DNA of 64,000 nt from Siphonodentalium dalli (GCA_032622095.1 CP136069.1:72005319-72069318), one strand, 5' to 3'; counted from the first letter of the stretch, positions 46,347 through 54,775 are shown. Translations and numbers: made by a program. Notes: generated by a model from the sequence alone, not told the origin.

Positions 46347-46896
46347 TCTTGAACATATATCACGATTGCGCGGGCGGTAGAGAAAGCACATAATACTTTG
46401 ACGTTAAAATGACAAATGCTCCCTGACGTTGTGTTTCTTTTCAGTGCATTATCTGTTAGTTTCACCATTTCGATATGATGTAGATTAAATTCATGATAGT
46501 ATATGCAATTAATTAAGATATTTTAACATATGAATTCATCTTCGTTCATAAACGATGACCAAGTAAAGTTATCAATTGTAATGATGAAGAAAAATGTTCA
46601 GTATGTTTTCTTGTGTTCAGTTTTATGTATAAAATATGTACATTTCCAAAACCAAAAACTAGAAAAACATTCCATATTTGCCTAACGAGGTAACAAATAT
46701 ATCAATCATGTGTACCAAATAATAGATAATGATCTAACGAAATAAAAAACATTTGTTTGATCGCTATGCAATAATGATCAAGAAAAATATGAATGCTGAT
46801 CCGTCTCTGAAAAAACACAACGCCAGGAAACATTTGTCAATTTTAACGTCAATGCGACATGTGATTTCATTGACGCCCGTGTCAAATGTATAAAAA
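46347..46896. promoter_or_regulatory. Divergent promoter, copy A
   Basis: Two inverted arms of about 95 bp each read, towards their gene, CTGAAAA, ACACAACG(T/C)CAGG, CATTTGTCA, TTTTAACGTCAA, ATGTG.TTTC and GCCCG, and then TATA. The minus arm spans about 46347-46448 with TATA at 46354-46361. The plus arm spans about 46806-46896 with TATAAAAA at 46889-46896. A spacer of about 360 bp is between them. Identical order in both arms and in copies B and C implies shared regulation of these genes. Confidence 0.7.
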
Positions 46897-46939
46897 TATT
46901 TTCGAATTTGATCAACGTTACATTGCATTGCTATCAAAG

Positions 46940-47428
46940 ATGGATCCGTTAACAGAATTTCTTCAGAGTGAGATATACAGTAATCCTGTTGTACAGAATA
47001 CATATGCGGCACCACAGTCAACAGGCCAAGCTAATACGACAATGACTATAGGTGGAGATACACTCATTTTAAAAGCGATTTTAGATGAACTGAGATGTCT
47101 TCGCAGGGATATTGACGTGAAAACACAAGTAACGCATCAAGAAGTAAAAGTGAATCTTCGTTTCGTTGCAGAAGAGATAGATATACCAATCAGGGTTCAT
47201 GATGTTCAGAGATCGAAAGAACAGAAACAGATCAAAAAAGAAAAAATATTATCGGGGAAAGAAAAAGAACCTAAAAGTATCATGAAGCCTTCTACTGAGA
47301 CAAAAGTCAGATTTCGTCTTCCTTGTAAAGAATCTAAAGATACAGAGAAAAGTGATGAATTCGCAAAAGCTATTGGTTCTCATGGGAAAGATATGTCAAG
47401 ATATAAGAAAAACACAAAACGATGTTAA
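46940..47428 (+). CDS. Unknown Polinton accessory protein, 162 aa
   Basis: The start ATCAAAGATG is 44 nt after TATAAAAA at 46889-46896. An in-frame ATG at 46886 overlaps the TATA box and is rejected. The N-terminal half is acidic to neutral (MDPLTEFLQSEIYSNPVV, then LDELRCLRRDIDV, possibly a short coiled helix). The C-terminal half is Lys/Glu-rich and very basic towards the end. No domain, signal peptide or membrane segment. It is divergent to the OTU-like gene and followed by a histone-type stem-loop 22 nt after the stop. Function not recognised. Confidence 0.65.
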   Translation: MDPLTEFLQSEIYSNPVVQNTYAAPQSTGQANTTMTIGGDTLILKAILDELRCLRRDIDVKTQVTHQEVKVNLRFVAEEIDIPIRVHDVQRSKEQKQIKKEKILSGKEKEPKSIMKPSTETKVRFRLPCKESKDTEKSDEFAKAIGSHGKDMSRYKKNTKRC

Positions 47429-47450
47429 AGTCAGATGATAATTTTAAAAC

Positions 47451-47466
47451 GGCCCTTTTCAGGGCC
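47451..47466 (+). terminator. Histone-type 3' stem-loop (plus gene 1)
   Basis: GGCCCTTTTCAGGGCC, preceded by AAAAC and followed by ACACA, 22 nt after the stop at 47428. Downstream CCCAAAAGGTTACTCTTTCA is conserved with the plus gene 2 copy; it is not obviously a U7 site. Confidence 0.8.
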
Positions 47467-47670
47467 ACACACATTTCCCAAAAGGTTACTCTTTCATTGC
47501 TGAAAAAATCAAAAACACGATTGTTCAATTTATATTTTATTCAACAACAAATATTTGCAAGTATATTTTGTTTTAAATTATTCGTGGCGTGATTTTTTCA
47601 AAACAAAACATAGGGTACAAAGAACATTATTAGTTATTAAGCAATGCTAAAAGTTTTTCTTTTTGAAAAA
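47467..47670. other. Remnant spacer between convergent genes
   Basis: Resembles 49205-49290, including TTTATTCA (AATAAA on the minus strand), but here no minus-strand gene precedes it. This suggests a deleted gene or a leftover of the cassette duplication. Confidence 0.45.
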
Positions 47671-47677
47671 ATTGGTT

Positions 47678-47693
47678 GGTCCTGAAAAGGACC
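47678..47693 (-). terminator. Second, compensated histone-type stem-loop
   Basis: On the minus strand: GGTCCTTTTCAGGACC. Relative to its neighbour, one C-G pair is replaced by T-A on both sides, so the 6-bp stem and TTTC loop are kept. It is followed by AACCAA and, 13 nt later, CAAAAAGAAAAAC, the counterpart of the purine tract downstream of 45817. Confidence 0.75.
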
Positions 47694-47705
47694 GTTTTTG
47701 TTTTT

Positions 47706-47721
47706 GGCCCTGAAAAGGGCC
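47706..47721 (-). terminator. Histone-type 3' stem-loop (minus gene 2, proximal)
   Basis: GGCCCTTTTCAGGGCC on the minus strand, 13 nt after the stop of the 47735 gene and 12 nt before the compensated copy. Confidence 0.75.
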
Positions 47722-47734
47722 GTTTTGTATGGCA

Positions 47735-47923
47735 TCAAAGTTCACGCCACGATTTTCTTTTGAGACTTTTGCTTTTGTTCCAACGCTGTTGTTTTTTGCA
47801 TATTTGCATAACCAGTTTTGCACTGGCGGTTACTTCTTTTGCGTGTCCGGTCCGCATTATCTGGGGTGTTAGCCCTATCGTTCCTCTTAGTATAGACATC
47901 AACGGTTCGGGGATTTCGGACAT
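47735..47923 (-). CDS. Small unknown Polinton protein, 62 aa
   Basis: The start lies in GCATTCAAAGATG, the same context as the OTU-like gene, about 42 nt downstream of GATATATG (47965-47972). The product begins MSEIPEPLMSILRGTIGL and ends in a basic tail (KSKSLKRKSW). No domain recognised. A longer frame (47742-48002) starts before the TATA and shares its first residues with the upstream frame of gene 1 only because the promoter is duplicated. It is driven by promoter copy B and ends at two tandem stem-loops. It may be a truncated remnant of a larger gene. Confidence 0.5.
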   Translation of the reverse strand: MSEIPEPLMSILRGTIGLTPQIMRTGHAKEVTASAKLVMQICKKQQRWNKSKSLKRKSWREL

Positions 47924-47962
47924 CTTTGAATGCAGAATAAAAATTGTTCACGGCCGTGTTTG

Positions 47963-48493
47963 AACATATATCACGATTGCGCGGGCGGTAGAGAAAGCAC
48001 ATAATACTTTGACGTTAAAATGACAAATGCTCCCTGACGTTGTGTTTCTTTTCAGTGCATTATCTGTTAGTTTCACCATTTCGATATGATGTAGATTAAA
48101 TTCATGATAGTATATGCAATTAATTAAGATATTTTAACATATGAATTCATCTTCGTTCATAAACGATGACCAAGTAAAGTTATCAATTGTAATGATGAAG
48201 AAAAATGTTCAGTATGTTTTCTTGTGTTCAGTTTTATGTATAAAATATGTACATTTCCAAAACCAAAAACTAGAAAAACATTCCATATTTGCCTAACGAG
48301 GTAACAAATATATCAATCATGTGTACCAAATAATAGATAATGATCTAACGAAATAAAAAACATTTGTTTGATCGCTATGCAATAATGATCAAGAAAAATA
48401 TGAATGCTGATCCGTCTCTGAAAAAACACAACGCCAGGAAACATTTGTCAATTTTAACGTCAATGCGACATGTGATTTCATTGACGCCCGTGT
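47963..48493. promoter_or_regulatory. Divergent promoter, copy B (plus arm lacks TATA)
   Basis: Nearly identical to 46348-46880 but stops at GACGCCCGTG, just before the TATA box, and joins copy C. It can serve only the minus gene at 47735. Confidence 0.7.
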
Positions 48494-48500
48494 AACAATC

Positions 48501-48786
48501 TTGTGTTCAGTTTTATGTATAAAATATGTACAATTCCAAAAACAAAAACTAGAAAAACATTCCATATTTGCCTAACGAGGTAATAAATATATCAATCATG
48601 TGTGCCAAATAATAGATAATGATCTAACGAAATTAAAAACATTTGTTTGATCGCTATGCAATAATGATCAAGAAAAATATGCATGTTGATCCGGTTCTGA
48701 AAAAACACAACGTCAGGAAATATTTGTCAATTTTAACGCCAACGCGACATGTGATTTCATTGACGCCCGTGTCAAATGTATAAAAA
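48501..48786 (+). promoter_or_regulatory. Promoter, copy C (plus arm only)
   Basis: A more diverged third copy starting CTTGTGTTCAGTTTTATGTA, with CACAACGTCAGGAAATATTT, TTTTAACGCCAACG and TATAAAAA at 48779-48786. It drives the 48819 gene. Confidence 0.7.
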
Positions 48787-48818
48787 TATTTTCACTTTTT
48801 CAGTGAACTTCATTCATT

Positions 48819-49169
48819 ATGCCGTCTCTAAAGAAATTTTTCAAGAAGCTATGGAGGAAGAGAGATTCGTCAGAGGAGACGAAAATCAGAACCTATAGGA
48901 AATGGCAGGATTCTCCTGAACAAAAGGTGGTGCAGAAACAGATGTTAACAGATTTTCTGGCTCGGCGACGACCATCGGCTGAAGTATGTGATCAAGAACC
49001 AAGCAATCTTGATCTCGTGGAGATCTTGTCACAGATCTCGAAGAAAGATCTGTGCAATGCAGCAATTGACAGCTTCGCTCAGGCTGCTGCGGCGCACAGA
49101 TCAAATCCTACTTGGTCTGTGACAATTAACCCCAACGGGATATATCCTGATTTGGCAGAATTTTTATGA
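48819..49169 (+). CDS. Unknown Polinton accessory protein, 116 aa
   Basis: ATG at 48819 is 33 nt downstream of TATAAAAA. The product begins MPSLKKFFKKLWRKRD, a strongly basic amphipathic helix that could bind membrane or nucleic acid. A polar middle and a helical C-terminal half follow (LVEILSQISKKDLCNAAI, FAQAAAA). No family recognised. A histone-type stem-loop follows 19 nt after the stop, and the minus-strand zinc-knuckle gene converges on it. Confidence 0.65.
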   Translation: MPSLKKFFKKLWRKRDSSEETKIRTYRKWQDSPEQKVVQKQMLTDFLARRRPSAEVCDQEPSNLDLVEILSQISKKDLCNAAIDSFAQAAAAHRSNPTWSVTINPNGIYPDLAEFL

Positions 49170-49188
49170 ATTCTGTAAAAGAAAAAAC

Positions 49189-49204
49189 GGCCCTTTTCAG
49201 GGCC
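49189..49204 (+). terminator. Histone-type 3' stem-loop (plus gene 2)
   Basis: GGCCCTTTTCAGGGCC preceded by AAAAAAC and followed by ACCCA, the textbook flank of animal histone mRNAs. It is 19 nt after the stop at 49169. Confidence 0.85.
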
Positions 49205-49273
49205 ACCCACATTCCCCAAAAGGTTACTCTTTCATAGCTGAAAAAAACAAAACACGATTGTTCAATTCATAAT

Positions 49274-49279
49274 TTTATT
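49274..49279 (-). terminator. Polyadenylation signal for the zinc-knuckle gene
   Basis: AATAAA on the minus strand 16 nt after the stop of the 49295 gene. This gene has no stem-loop of its own on the minus strand, so it appears to use ordinary polyadenylation. Confidence 0.5.
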
Positions 49280-49294
49280 CACACAACATAATTT

Positions 49295-49897
49295 TCAAAT
49301 GTTTGTATCGATTCGTTTATCTGTTTTTGGAATGTAGAATGGTCTCAGCTTCTTTTTCTTGGAAGTTTTCTTGGAATTTTCAAAATCTGGATTTTTATCT
49401 TCAGATTTGTTCTGTGAATCATTCGTAGGATCAACAGGTCGGGGTTGTTTGAAAACATCTGATGTTGTAGACATCTCTTCAGTTTTGATATCTGCATTTT
49501 GTTCTTGTATTGTTACTGCTTGTAGACATTTTTGTATAGTTTTCACATTTTTTTTGTCGCCGAAATCTGTTTTACAATGGAAGGACCAATGGGATTCTTG
49601 TCCGCATTTGTAACAGTAACCATATGGCGGTTTCCAATTTTTATCAGCTTTGTTTTTCTCTTGTTTCTCTTGCCATTGCATTTTGTTACAAAGTTTAAAC
49701 AAATTGGCAGAGATCTGTCTCATTTCGACAAGATTATCTTGAATTTTTCTAGTCTGTGGCTGTGTAGATTTTTTTGAATCTTCTTTATGTAGCTCAATAT
49801 AGCTCTCTTCAATAACTGCAGGCCTTGGTCTTTTTCTAACAATATCTTCTTCGCTGGAGGCGTCGTCTGAAACAGGTCTTTTAATTCTCTTAAACAT
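49295..49897 (-). CDS. CCHC zinc-knuckle protein sharing its N-terminus with PolB
   Basis: 200 residues. Residues 1-32 are identical to those of PolB (basic clusters KRIKRP and RKRPRP around an acidic SDDASSEED, likely a bipartite nuclear signal). Residues 95-108, CYKCGQESHWSFHC, form a perfect CX2CX4HX4C zinc knuckle, expected to bind single-stranded nucleic acid as in Gag or CNBP. The C-terminal third is Lys/Asp/Ser-rich and probably disordered, ending in a basic stretch. The start is placed at 49897 because the ATG at 49993 lies beside the TATA box (CTATAAAAG, 49978-49987). It is divergent to PolB across a palindrome. Role inferred: DNA-binding partner of replication or packaging. Confidence 0.75.
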   Translation of the reverse strand: MFKRIKRPVSDDASSEEDIVRKRPRPAVIEESYIELHKEDSKKSTQPQTRKIQDNLVEMRQISANLFKLCNKMQWQEKQEKNKADKNWKPPYGYCYKCGQESHWSFHCKTDFGDKKNVKTIQKCLQAVTIQEQNADIKTEEMSTTSDVFKQPRPVDPTNDSQNKSEDKNPDFENSKKTSKKKKLRPFYIPKTDKRIDTNI

Positions 49898-50196
49898 TTT
49901 TGTCTTGAGTTTTGTCAGCAAAAAATATTGCGACTGGCTTCTTCGGAGTTGAAGTGTAAAGTGTAGAATTACATCTGCTTTTATAGCTTTCATCGCGAAT
50001 GCTATAAAAAGCTATAAAAGCAGATGTAATTCTACACTTTACACTTCAACTCCGAAGAAGCCAGTCGCAATATTTTTTGCTGACAAAACTCAAGACAAAA
50101 ATGTTTAAGAGAATTAAAAGACCTGTTTCAGACGACGCCTCCAGCGAAGAAGATATTGTTAGAAAAAGACCAAGGCCTGCAGTTATTGAAGAGAGC
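49802..50196. promoter_or_regulatory. Palindromic divergent promoter/leader of PolB and zinc-knuckle genes
   Basis: Two 189-bp arms (49802-49990 and 50008-50196) appear identical in reverse complement around a 17-bp spacer (CATCGCGAATGCTATAA). Each arm holds the TATA box GCTATAAAAG, a leader of about 75 nt and the first 32 codons of its gene. Identity covering leader and coding codons alike suggests gene conversion or recent duplication. Confidence 0.9.
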
Positions 50197-53100
50197 GATA
50201 TGGAAACTGATAAGGTAGAAAGTGAAGAGAGCTATATGGAAACTGATGAGGCAGAAAGTGAAGAGAGCTATATGGAAACTGATAGGGCAGAAAGTTCTAG
50301 TGATGGGCAGATTGGACGCGGTCGAAGACAGAATAGAGAAATTGGTGGGAAGAGAAAGAGAAGTCTGGCTAGAGAGCGTGTTGTGTTCAATCCAACAAAA
50401 TATTTCAAAATGGAGCTGAACTCGGAGAAATTTTCCAGAAAATTTAAATCAGCATCACGACAATTTGGTGTGAAATTCGAGAAATTTACAGATCCAATCG
50501 AAAACATTCCAGAGATATTTGAGAAGTTGACAGAAGAATTGAAACAGAAATGTTCAGCAAATGAGAAGACAAGAATCAGAGTTACGATAAATCATCCAGG
50601 ACTTGATATGAGCATTTTCATTCCATTCACAAAAGCCAGTGAATTGAATGGTGGGACACTCATGGATAATATTCAAAATGTGGTTCAATCAAATGCAGCC
50701 TTTACAATTCATGACGGTGCACTCAATTTCGAAATCTTCGTTACAGATATTCCGGAAGGTGGTACACGACACTCACTACATTATGGACCATTTGCAGACA
50801 AGAACAAGTTGACAAAAGTAAAAAGAAGTATTGTCCGGATTGAAAATGCTGATGATGTTATGTGTATGGCAAGATCTATTGTCGTCGGAATGTGTAAGGC
50901 AGATAGTGATGGATCTGCGTGCTGGTCAAAGATATGGAAAAGAATAAGACAATCAATATACACAGCACAAACAGATGCAGCAAAAAATCTACTCAACCGT
51001 GCTGGCATTCCACACGATACAGTTTGCAGTATCAATGAGTTCCACAAGATTCAAGAAATATTGTATCCAGAATATGTTGTGAAAATTCACAATGAATTTG
51101 CTGGCGCTGGATTTCTATTTGAACCTGCAGAAATGTGTTCGGATAGCAAATGTGTACACATCTACTACAACAACAATCACTTCGACACCATAACATCAAT
51201 CAAAGGATTTCTAGGCACCAGCTACTACTGCGAATTCTGCGACATTGGATTCCATATGCGTGGCGATCATCGATGCAGATTTGTTTGTGCATGCTGGTCA
51301 TTGACACAGTGTATTTTCACAAATTGGGTGAAGTGTAGAACGTGTCAACGATCATTCAGAAGTAAATCATGTTTCGACAACCATTTGAAGACGGAAGGAA
51401 AACAGAAAAGAAAAATATGTGATTTGGTTCAACTATGCAACAATTGTGATGAAGAAATTCTCATCAATAAATCAAGCAGACATATATGTGCGGGGTTGAA
51501 GAAATGCAAACATTGCAAAGAAATCGTTGAAGCAGATCACAGGTGCTACATTCCAAAATATGAATCACCGGAAAAGAAACCTGCAAAGATTCCATATGTA
51601 TTCTTTGACTTTGAATGCAGACAAGACACAGGGGTTCATATTCCAAACTTCTGTGTTGCACATACCGCTTGTGGAGATTGCATGTGCAAACCAATCGAAG
51701 AAAAATGTGAAACATGCGGACCGGATTCCAGAGAATTTGTATTCAAGGGTGACAACGTTTTAACAGACTTCACAAACTGGTTATTCCACCAAGATCACAA
51801 AGGATGTGTTGCAATAGCACATAATGCTCAGGGATACGATGCACAGTTTCTACTTCAAACACTCATACAAAGTGGAATTCATAAACCAGAACTGATCATG
51901 AATGGAAACAAGATTCTCAGTTTAAAATGCAACAGCGTGAAAGTTATTGATTCTCTGAGTTTTCTGATGATGCCGCTTTCAAAGTTTCCACAAACTTTTC
52001 AGCTGAATGAGATGGCGAAAGGACACTTTCCACATTGGGCGAATTCACCAAAGTTTCAAAATTACATTGGACATTACTTGGCTTCTGATTACTACAAACC
52101 AGACATGATGAGCGTGGAAAATCGAGAGAAATTCTTTGAATGGTACAATGAGAAAATAGAAAATTACGTGATATTCAACTTCCAAGAAGAGATGGAGAAG
52201 TACTGCAAATCAGACGTGGATATTCTTCGCCGTGGATGTGGAAAATTCAGGAAATACATATTGGAAACAGAACAGATTGACCCGTTCATTGAGTCAATAA
52301 CATTGGCGCAAGTTTGCAATTTGGCATGGAGGAAGAATTCAATGCCAGAGAAAACAATTGGAATCATTCCAGATGGTGGATACCCATGTGCTAAAAACTA
52401 TTCCATGAAAGCGATACGTTGGCTTCAACATATATCATTGTCACGTATGATAACAATCAAGCATGCTTTGAATGGAGGAGAAATCAAGATTGGTGGACAC
52501 TACGTCGATGGATATGAGGAAGCCACAAGAACAGTTTTTGAGATGAATGGATGTCTGTTTCATGGATGTCCAAAATGTTACAACAACAGACAATACAAGA
52601 ATCCCTATACGATGCTCACCATGGAAGAATTATATACAAGAACCCAACAGAAGAAAGATGAACTGGAAAGTCTTGGTTACAGAGTTGAATCAATTTGGGA
52701 GCATCAGATCGACGAAAGAATGAAATCGGATGTGAAATTCAAACAACAAATGGAATCTTTCTACAAACATCGAGACCCCATTTTGCCAAGAGAAGCATTG
52801 TTTGGTGGACGTACAAATGCCATCAAATTGTACGAGGAAATTGATCAAGATTCCACAAAAGAAATCAAGTTCATCGATGTGTGTTCGTTGTATCCATTTT
52901 GCAACAAATATAAATTCTACCCTGTTGGACATCCAGAAATTTTGAGCCAAGAGCAGATCGATCAAGAACACATTAGAGACTATGCGGGGCTTGTTAAATG
53001 TACAATTTTACCACCATCGAAATTGTATATTCCAGTTCTACCGATTCATTGTAACAAGAAAATGGTTTTTACTCTGTGCAACACTTGTGCCATCAATGAG

Positions 53101-54129
53101 AACGAGGCATGTAACCATTCAGAAGAAGATCGAGCTATAACCGGAGTGTGGACCACGCCAGAATTATTCAAAGCAATGGATGTTGGCTACAAAATACTTG
53201 ATGTGTACCAAATTTGGCATTGGACAGATTGGACAGATGAAATATACAAATCCTATATCGATAAACATCTAAAGATCAAACAGGAATGTAGTGGTTATCC
53301 ATTTGGTGTTGAGACAGAAGAACAGAAACAAAAGTTTGTACAGGATTATTATGCAGCTGAGGGTATAAAATTGGAGAACATCGAGAAGAATCCAGGAAAA
53401 CGTCAAATATCTAAAATTATGATTAATTGTATATGGGGTAAGAATGCACAAAGAAATCTTATGTCAAAAACAGAGTATGTGGATAAACCATCACGTTATT
53501 TTGAATTGCTTACTAGTAACAATATAATTGTTCAAAATGTTACACTTCTTGATGGTGACAAATTCATTCTGGTAAATTATGTTGACATCTTAGATAATAT
53601 TGAACCTCATCATTCAGCAAATGTTGTTGTTGCTTCTTTTGTTACAGCGTATGCAAGATTACAATTGTATAAAGTTTTAGAAAAACTTGGAGATAGAGTG
53701 CTGTATTTTGATACAGACAGCTGTATGTATGTCAGTGATCCATCAAAGAAGAACATCAAAACTATCGAAGGAAGATTGGGGAAATGGAGCGACGAACATC
53801 CAGATGCAAAGATTGTCAAATTTGTTGGACTTGGGCCAAAGAACTACGGATATGAATACATCAAAGATGGGAGAAGATACACCAAATGTAAGGTAAAAGG
53901 TATCACTCTTGATTACAGCACAAGTCAAAAAGTTAATTTTGAAACAATGGTACAATGTGTTAATGATCGTGAAAATTTCAAAACTGTTGTTGAGTATCCT
54001 TCCAGAATTAAAAGACAAAAGAACCATCAATTGATTAGTGAGTGTCAAACCAAAACTTTCAGATCGGTGTACACAAAACGAAAACTCGTCAATGGTATTC
54101 ATACATACCCATACGGATGGAGATGTTGA
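50101..54129 (+). CDS. POLB: Protein-primed family B DNA polymerase (Polinton PolB)
   Basis: 1342 residues; replicates the element. N-terminal: 32-residue leader shared with the zinc-knuckle gene; acidic repeats SEESYMETD at about 40-60; a region with C255 (DVMCMARSIVVG) and H360 (NNNHFDTITS) typical of Polinton polymerases; then a Cys/His-rich zinc region at about 375-490. Exonuclease: Exo I DFE at 503-505, Exo II HNAQGYD at 574-580, Exo III YCKSD at 701-705. Polymerase: motif A DVCSLYP from D926, motif B KIMINCIWGK from K1105, motif C YFDTDS with D1204 and D1206. All catalytic acidic residues are present, and length is as expected for Polintons. ATG at 50101 is about 80 nt from the TATA box. 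A longer frame upstream has no ATG. Confidence 0.97.
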   Translation: MFKRIKRPVSDDASSEEDIVRKRPRPAVIEESDMETDKVESEESYMETDEAESEESYMETDRAESSSDGQIGRGRRQNREIGGKRKRSLARERVVFNPTKYFKMELNSEKFSRKFKSASRQFGVKFEKFTDPIENIPEIFEKLTEELKQKCSANEKTRIRVTINHPGLDMSIFIPFTKASELNGGTLMDNIQNVVQSNAAFTIHDGALNFEIFVTDIPEGGTRHSLHYGPFADKNKLTKVKRSIVRIENADDVMCMARSIVVGMCKADSDGSACWSKIWKRIRQSIYTAQTDAAKNLLNRAGIPHDTVCSINEFHKIQEILYPEYVVKIHNEFAGAGFLFEPAEMCSDSKCVHIYYNNNHFDTITSIKGFLGTSYYCEFCDIGFHMRGDHRCRFVCACWSLTQCIFTNWVKCRTCQRSFRSKSCFDNHLKTEGKQKRKICDLVQLCNNCDEEILINKSSRHICAGLKKCKHCKEIVEADHRCYIPKYESPEKKPAKIPYVFFDFECRQDTGVHIPNFCVAHTACGDCMCKPIEEKCETCGPDSREFVFKGDNVLTDFTNWLFHQDHKGCVAIAHNAQGYDAQFLLQTLIQSGIHKPELIMNGNKILSLKCNSVKVIDSLSFLMMPLSKFPQTFQLNEMAKGHFPHWANSPKFQNYIGHYLASDYYKPDMMSVENREKFFEWYNEKIENYVIFNFQEEMEKYCKSDVDILRRGCGKFRKYILETEQIDPFIESITLAQVCNLAWRKNSMPEKTIGIIPDGGYPCAKNYSMKAIRWLQHISLSRMITIKHALNGGEIKIGGHYVDGYEEATRTVFEMNGCLFHGCPKCYNNRQYKNPYTMLTMEELYTRTQQKKDELESLGYRVESIWEHQIDERMKSDVKFKQQMESFYKHRDPILPREALFGGRTNAIKLYEEIDQDSTKEIKFIDVCSLYPFCNKYKFYPVGHPEILSQEQIDQEHIRDYAGLVKCTILPPSKLYIPVLPIHCNKKMVFTLCNTCAINENEACNHSEEDRAITGVWTTPELFKAMDVGYKILDVYQIWHWTDWTDEIYKSYIDKHLKIKQECSGYPFGVETEEQKQKFVQDYYAAEGIKLENIEKNPGKRQISKIMINCIWGKNAQRNLMSKTEYVDKPSRYFELLTSNNIIVQNVTLLDGDKFILVNYVDILDNIEPHHSANVVVASFVTAYARLQLYKVLEKLGDRVLYFDTDSCMYVSDPSKKNIKTIEGRLGKWSDEHPDAKIVKFVGLGPKNYGYEYIKDGRRYTKCKVKGITLDYSTSQKVNFETMVQCVNDRENFKTVVEYPSRIKRQKNHQLISECQTKTFRSVYTKRKLVNGIHTYPYGWRC

Positions 54130-54145
54130 GTCATTTCATGTCAAG

Positions 54146-54742
54146 ATGTTGGCAGGAGTAGTACCTCCAGAAATTGCTGAGAAGATTTATGGATATTTGG
54201 TGGCACAGTCAACGCTTATTCCAGAGATAAAGAAGGAATTACAAGAAGTCTGGTTTGAAAGAGAAAAGAAAGCAATACTACGATGCTGTGATGTCGGCGA
54301 ATGTTTACAGAGATTGGCCTATCTTGAGTCAAGTATATCTTCTCATTTCTCTCAAAAATATATTGAATCATTTATTAAATTCCAAACATTTTTTCTCATT
54401 GAAAAAATATCTGATTTTTGGACATTTGGTGCTGATCAACACCATTTAGATATAGATTTAGGAACTTTTGATGAACATGACTATATTCATTATACAAAGT
54501 ATGATGATCATTTACCTCTTGATGGGGGAACTTTTGAATCAGTTCCTAGGATCTATGGGTATTTGTTAACAAAAAAAATGTCAACATATGCAAAAATTAA
54601 AAACATTTTGGGGGATGATTTTTTTATTTACAGAACAAAGCACAGAAGAATAGAAGACTATGATGATTGGATTATTGAAATGTATGGAAATATTTACAGC
54701 TTTGGAGATTTCGGTTTAAAAACTAAATTCACACGTCGTTAA
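54146..54742 (+). CDS. Unknown conserved-position Polinton protein, 198 aa
   Basis: Lies 16 nt after the PolB stop. ATG at 54146 (TCAAGATG) is chosen; the frame extends into PolB but that part is PolB's shadow. The product starts MLAGVVPPEIAEKIYGYLV and has two helical Cys-containing segments (LRCCDVGECLQRLAYLE). An aromatic- and acid-rich second half follows, with GYLLTKKMSTYAKIKNILGD. A PEIAEKIYGYL start resembles F-box or SOCS-like short helices at the N-terminus of some viral proteins, but I would not claim homology. No catalytic motif seen. Confidence 0.6.
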   Translation: MLAGVVPPEIAEKIYGYLVAQSTLIPEIKKELQEVWFEREKKAILRCCDVGECLQRLAYLESSISSHFSQKYIESFIKFQTFFLIEKISDFWTFGADQHHLDIDLGTFDEHDYIHYTKYDDHLPLDGGTFESVPRIYGYLLTKKMSTYAKIKNILGDDFFIYRTKHRRIEDYDDWIIEMYGNIYSFGDFGLKTKFTRR

Positions 54743-54775
54743 GTTCACTCTCTGATTAGACATCAAAGTGACAAC

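Noticed and set aside
46317-46391. Longer OTU-like and 47742-48002 frames starting MCFLYRPRNRDICS
   Set aside because: The shared start lies upstream of the TATA-like box in the duplicated promoter; it is promoter sequence, not protein.
46886-46942. Earlier ATG for the 162-aa gene at 46886
   Set aside because: That ATG overlaps the TATA box (TATAAAAA at 46889), so it would not be in the transcript; the conserved TCAAAGATG at 46940 is preferred.
49898-50100. N-terminal extensions of PolB and the zinc-knuckle protein
   Set aside because: One has no ATG and the other uses an ATG beside the TATA box; both fall in the palindromic leader.
54146-54742. F-box assignment for the 198-aa protein
   Set aside because: Only a short PPEIAEKIYGYL resemblance; too little for a call.
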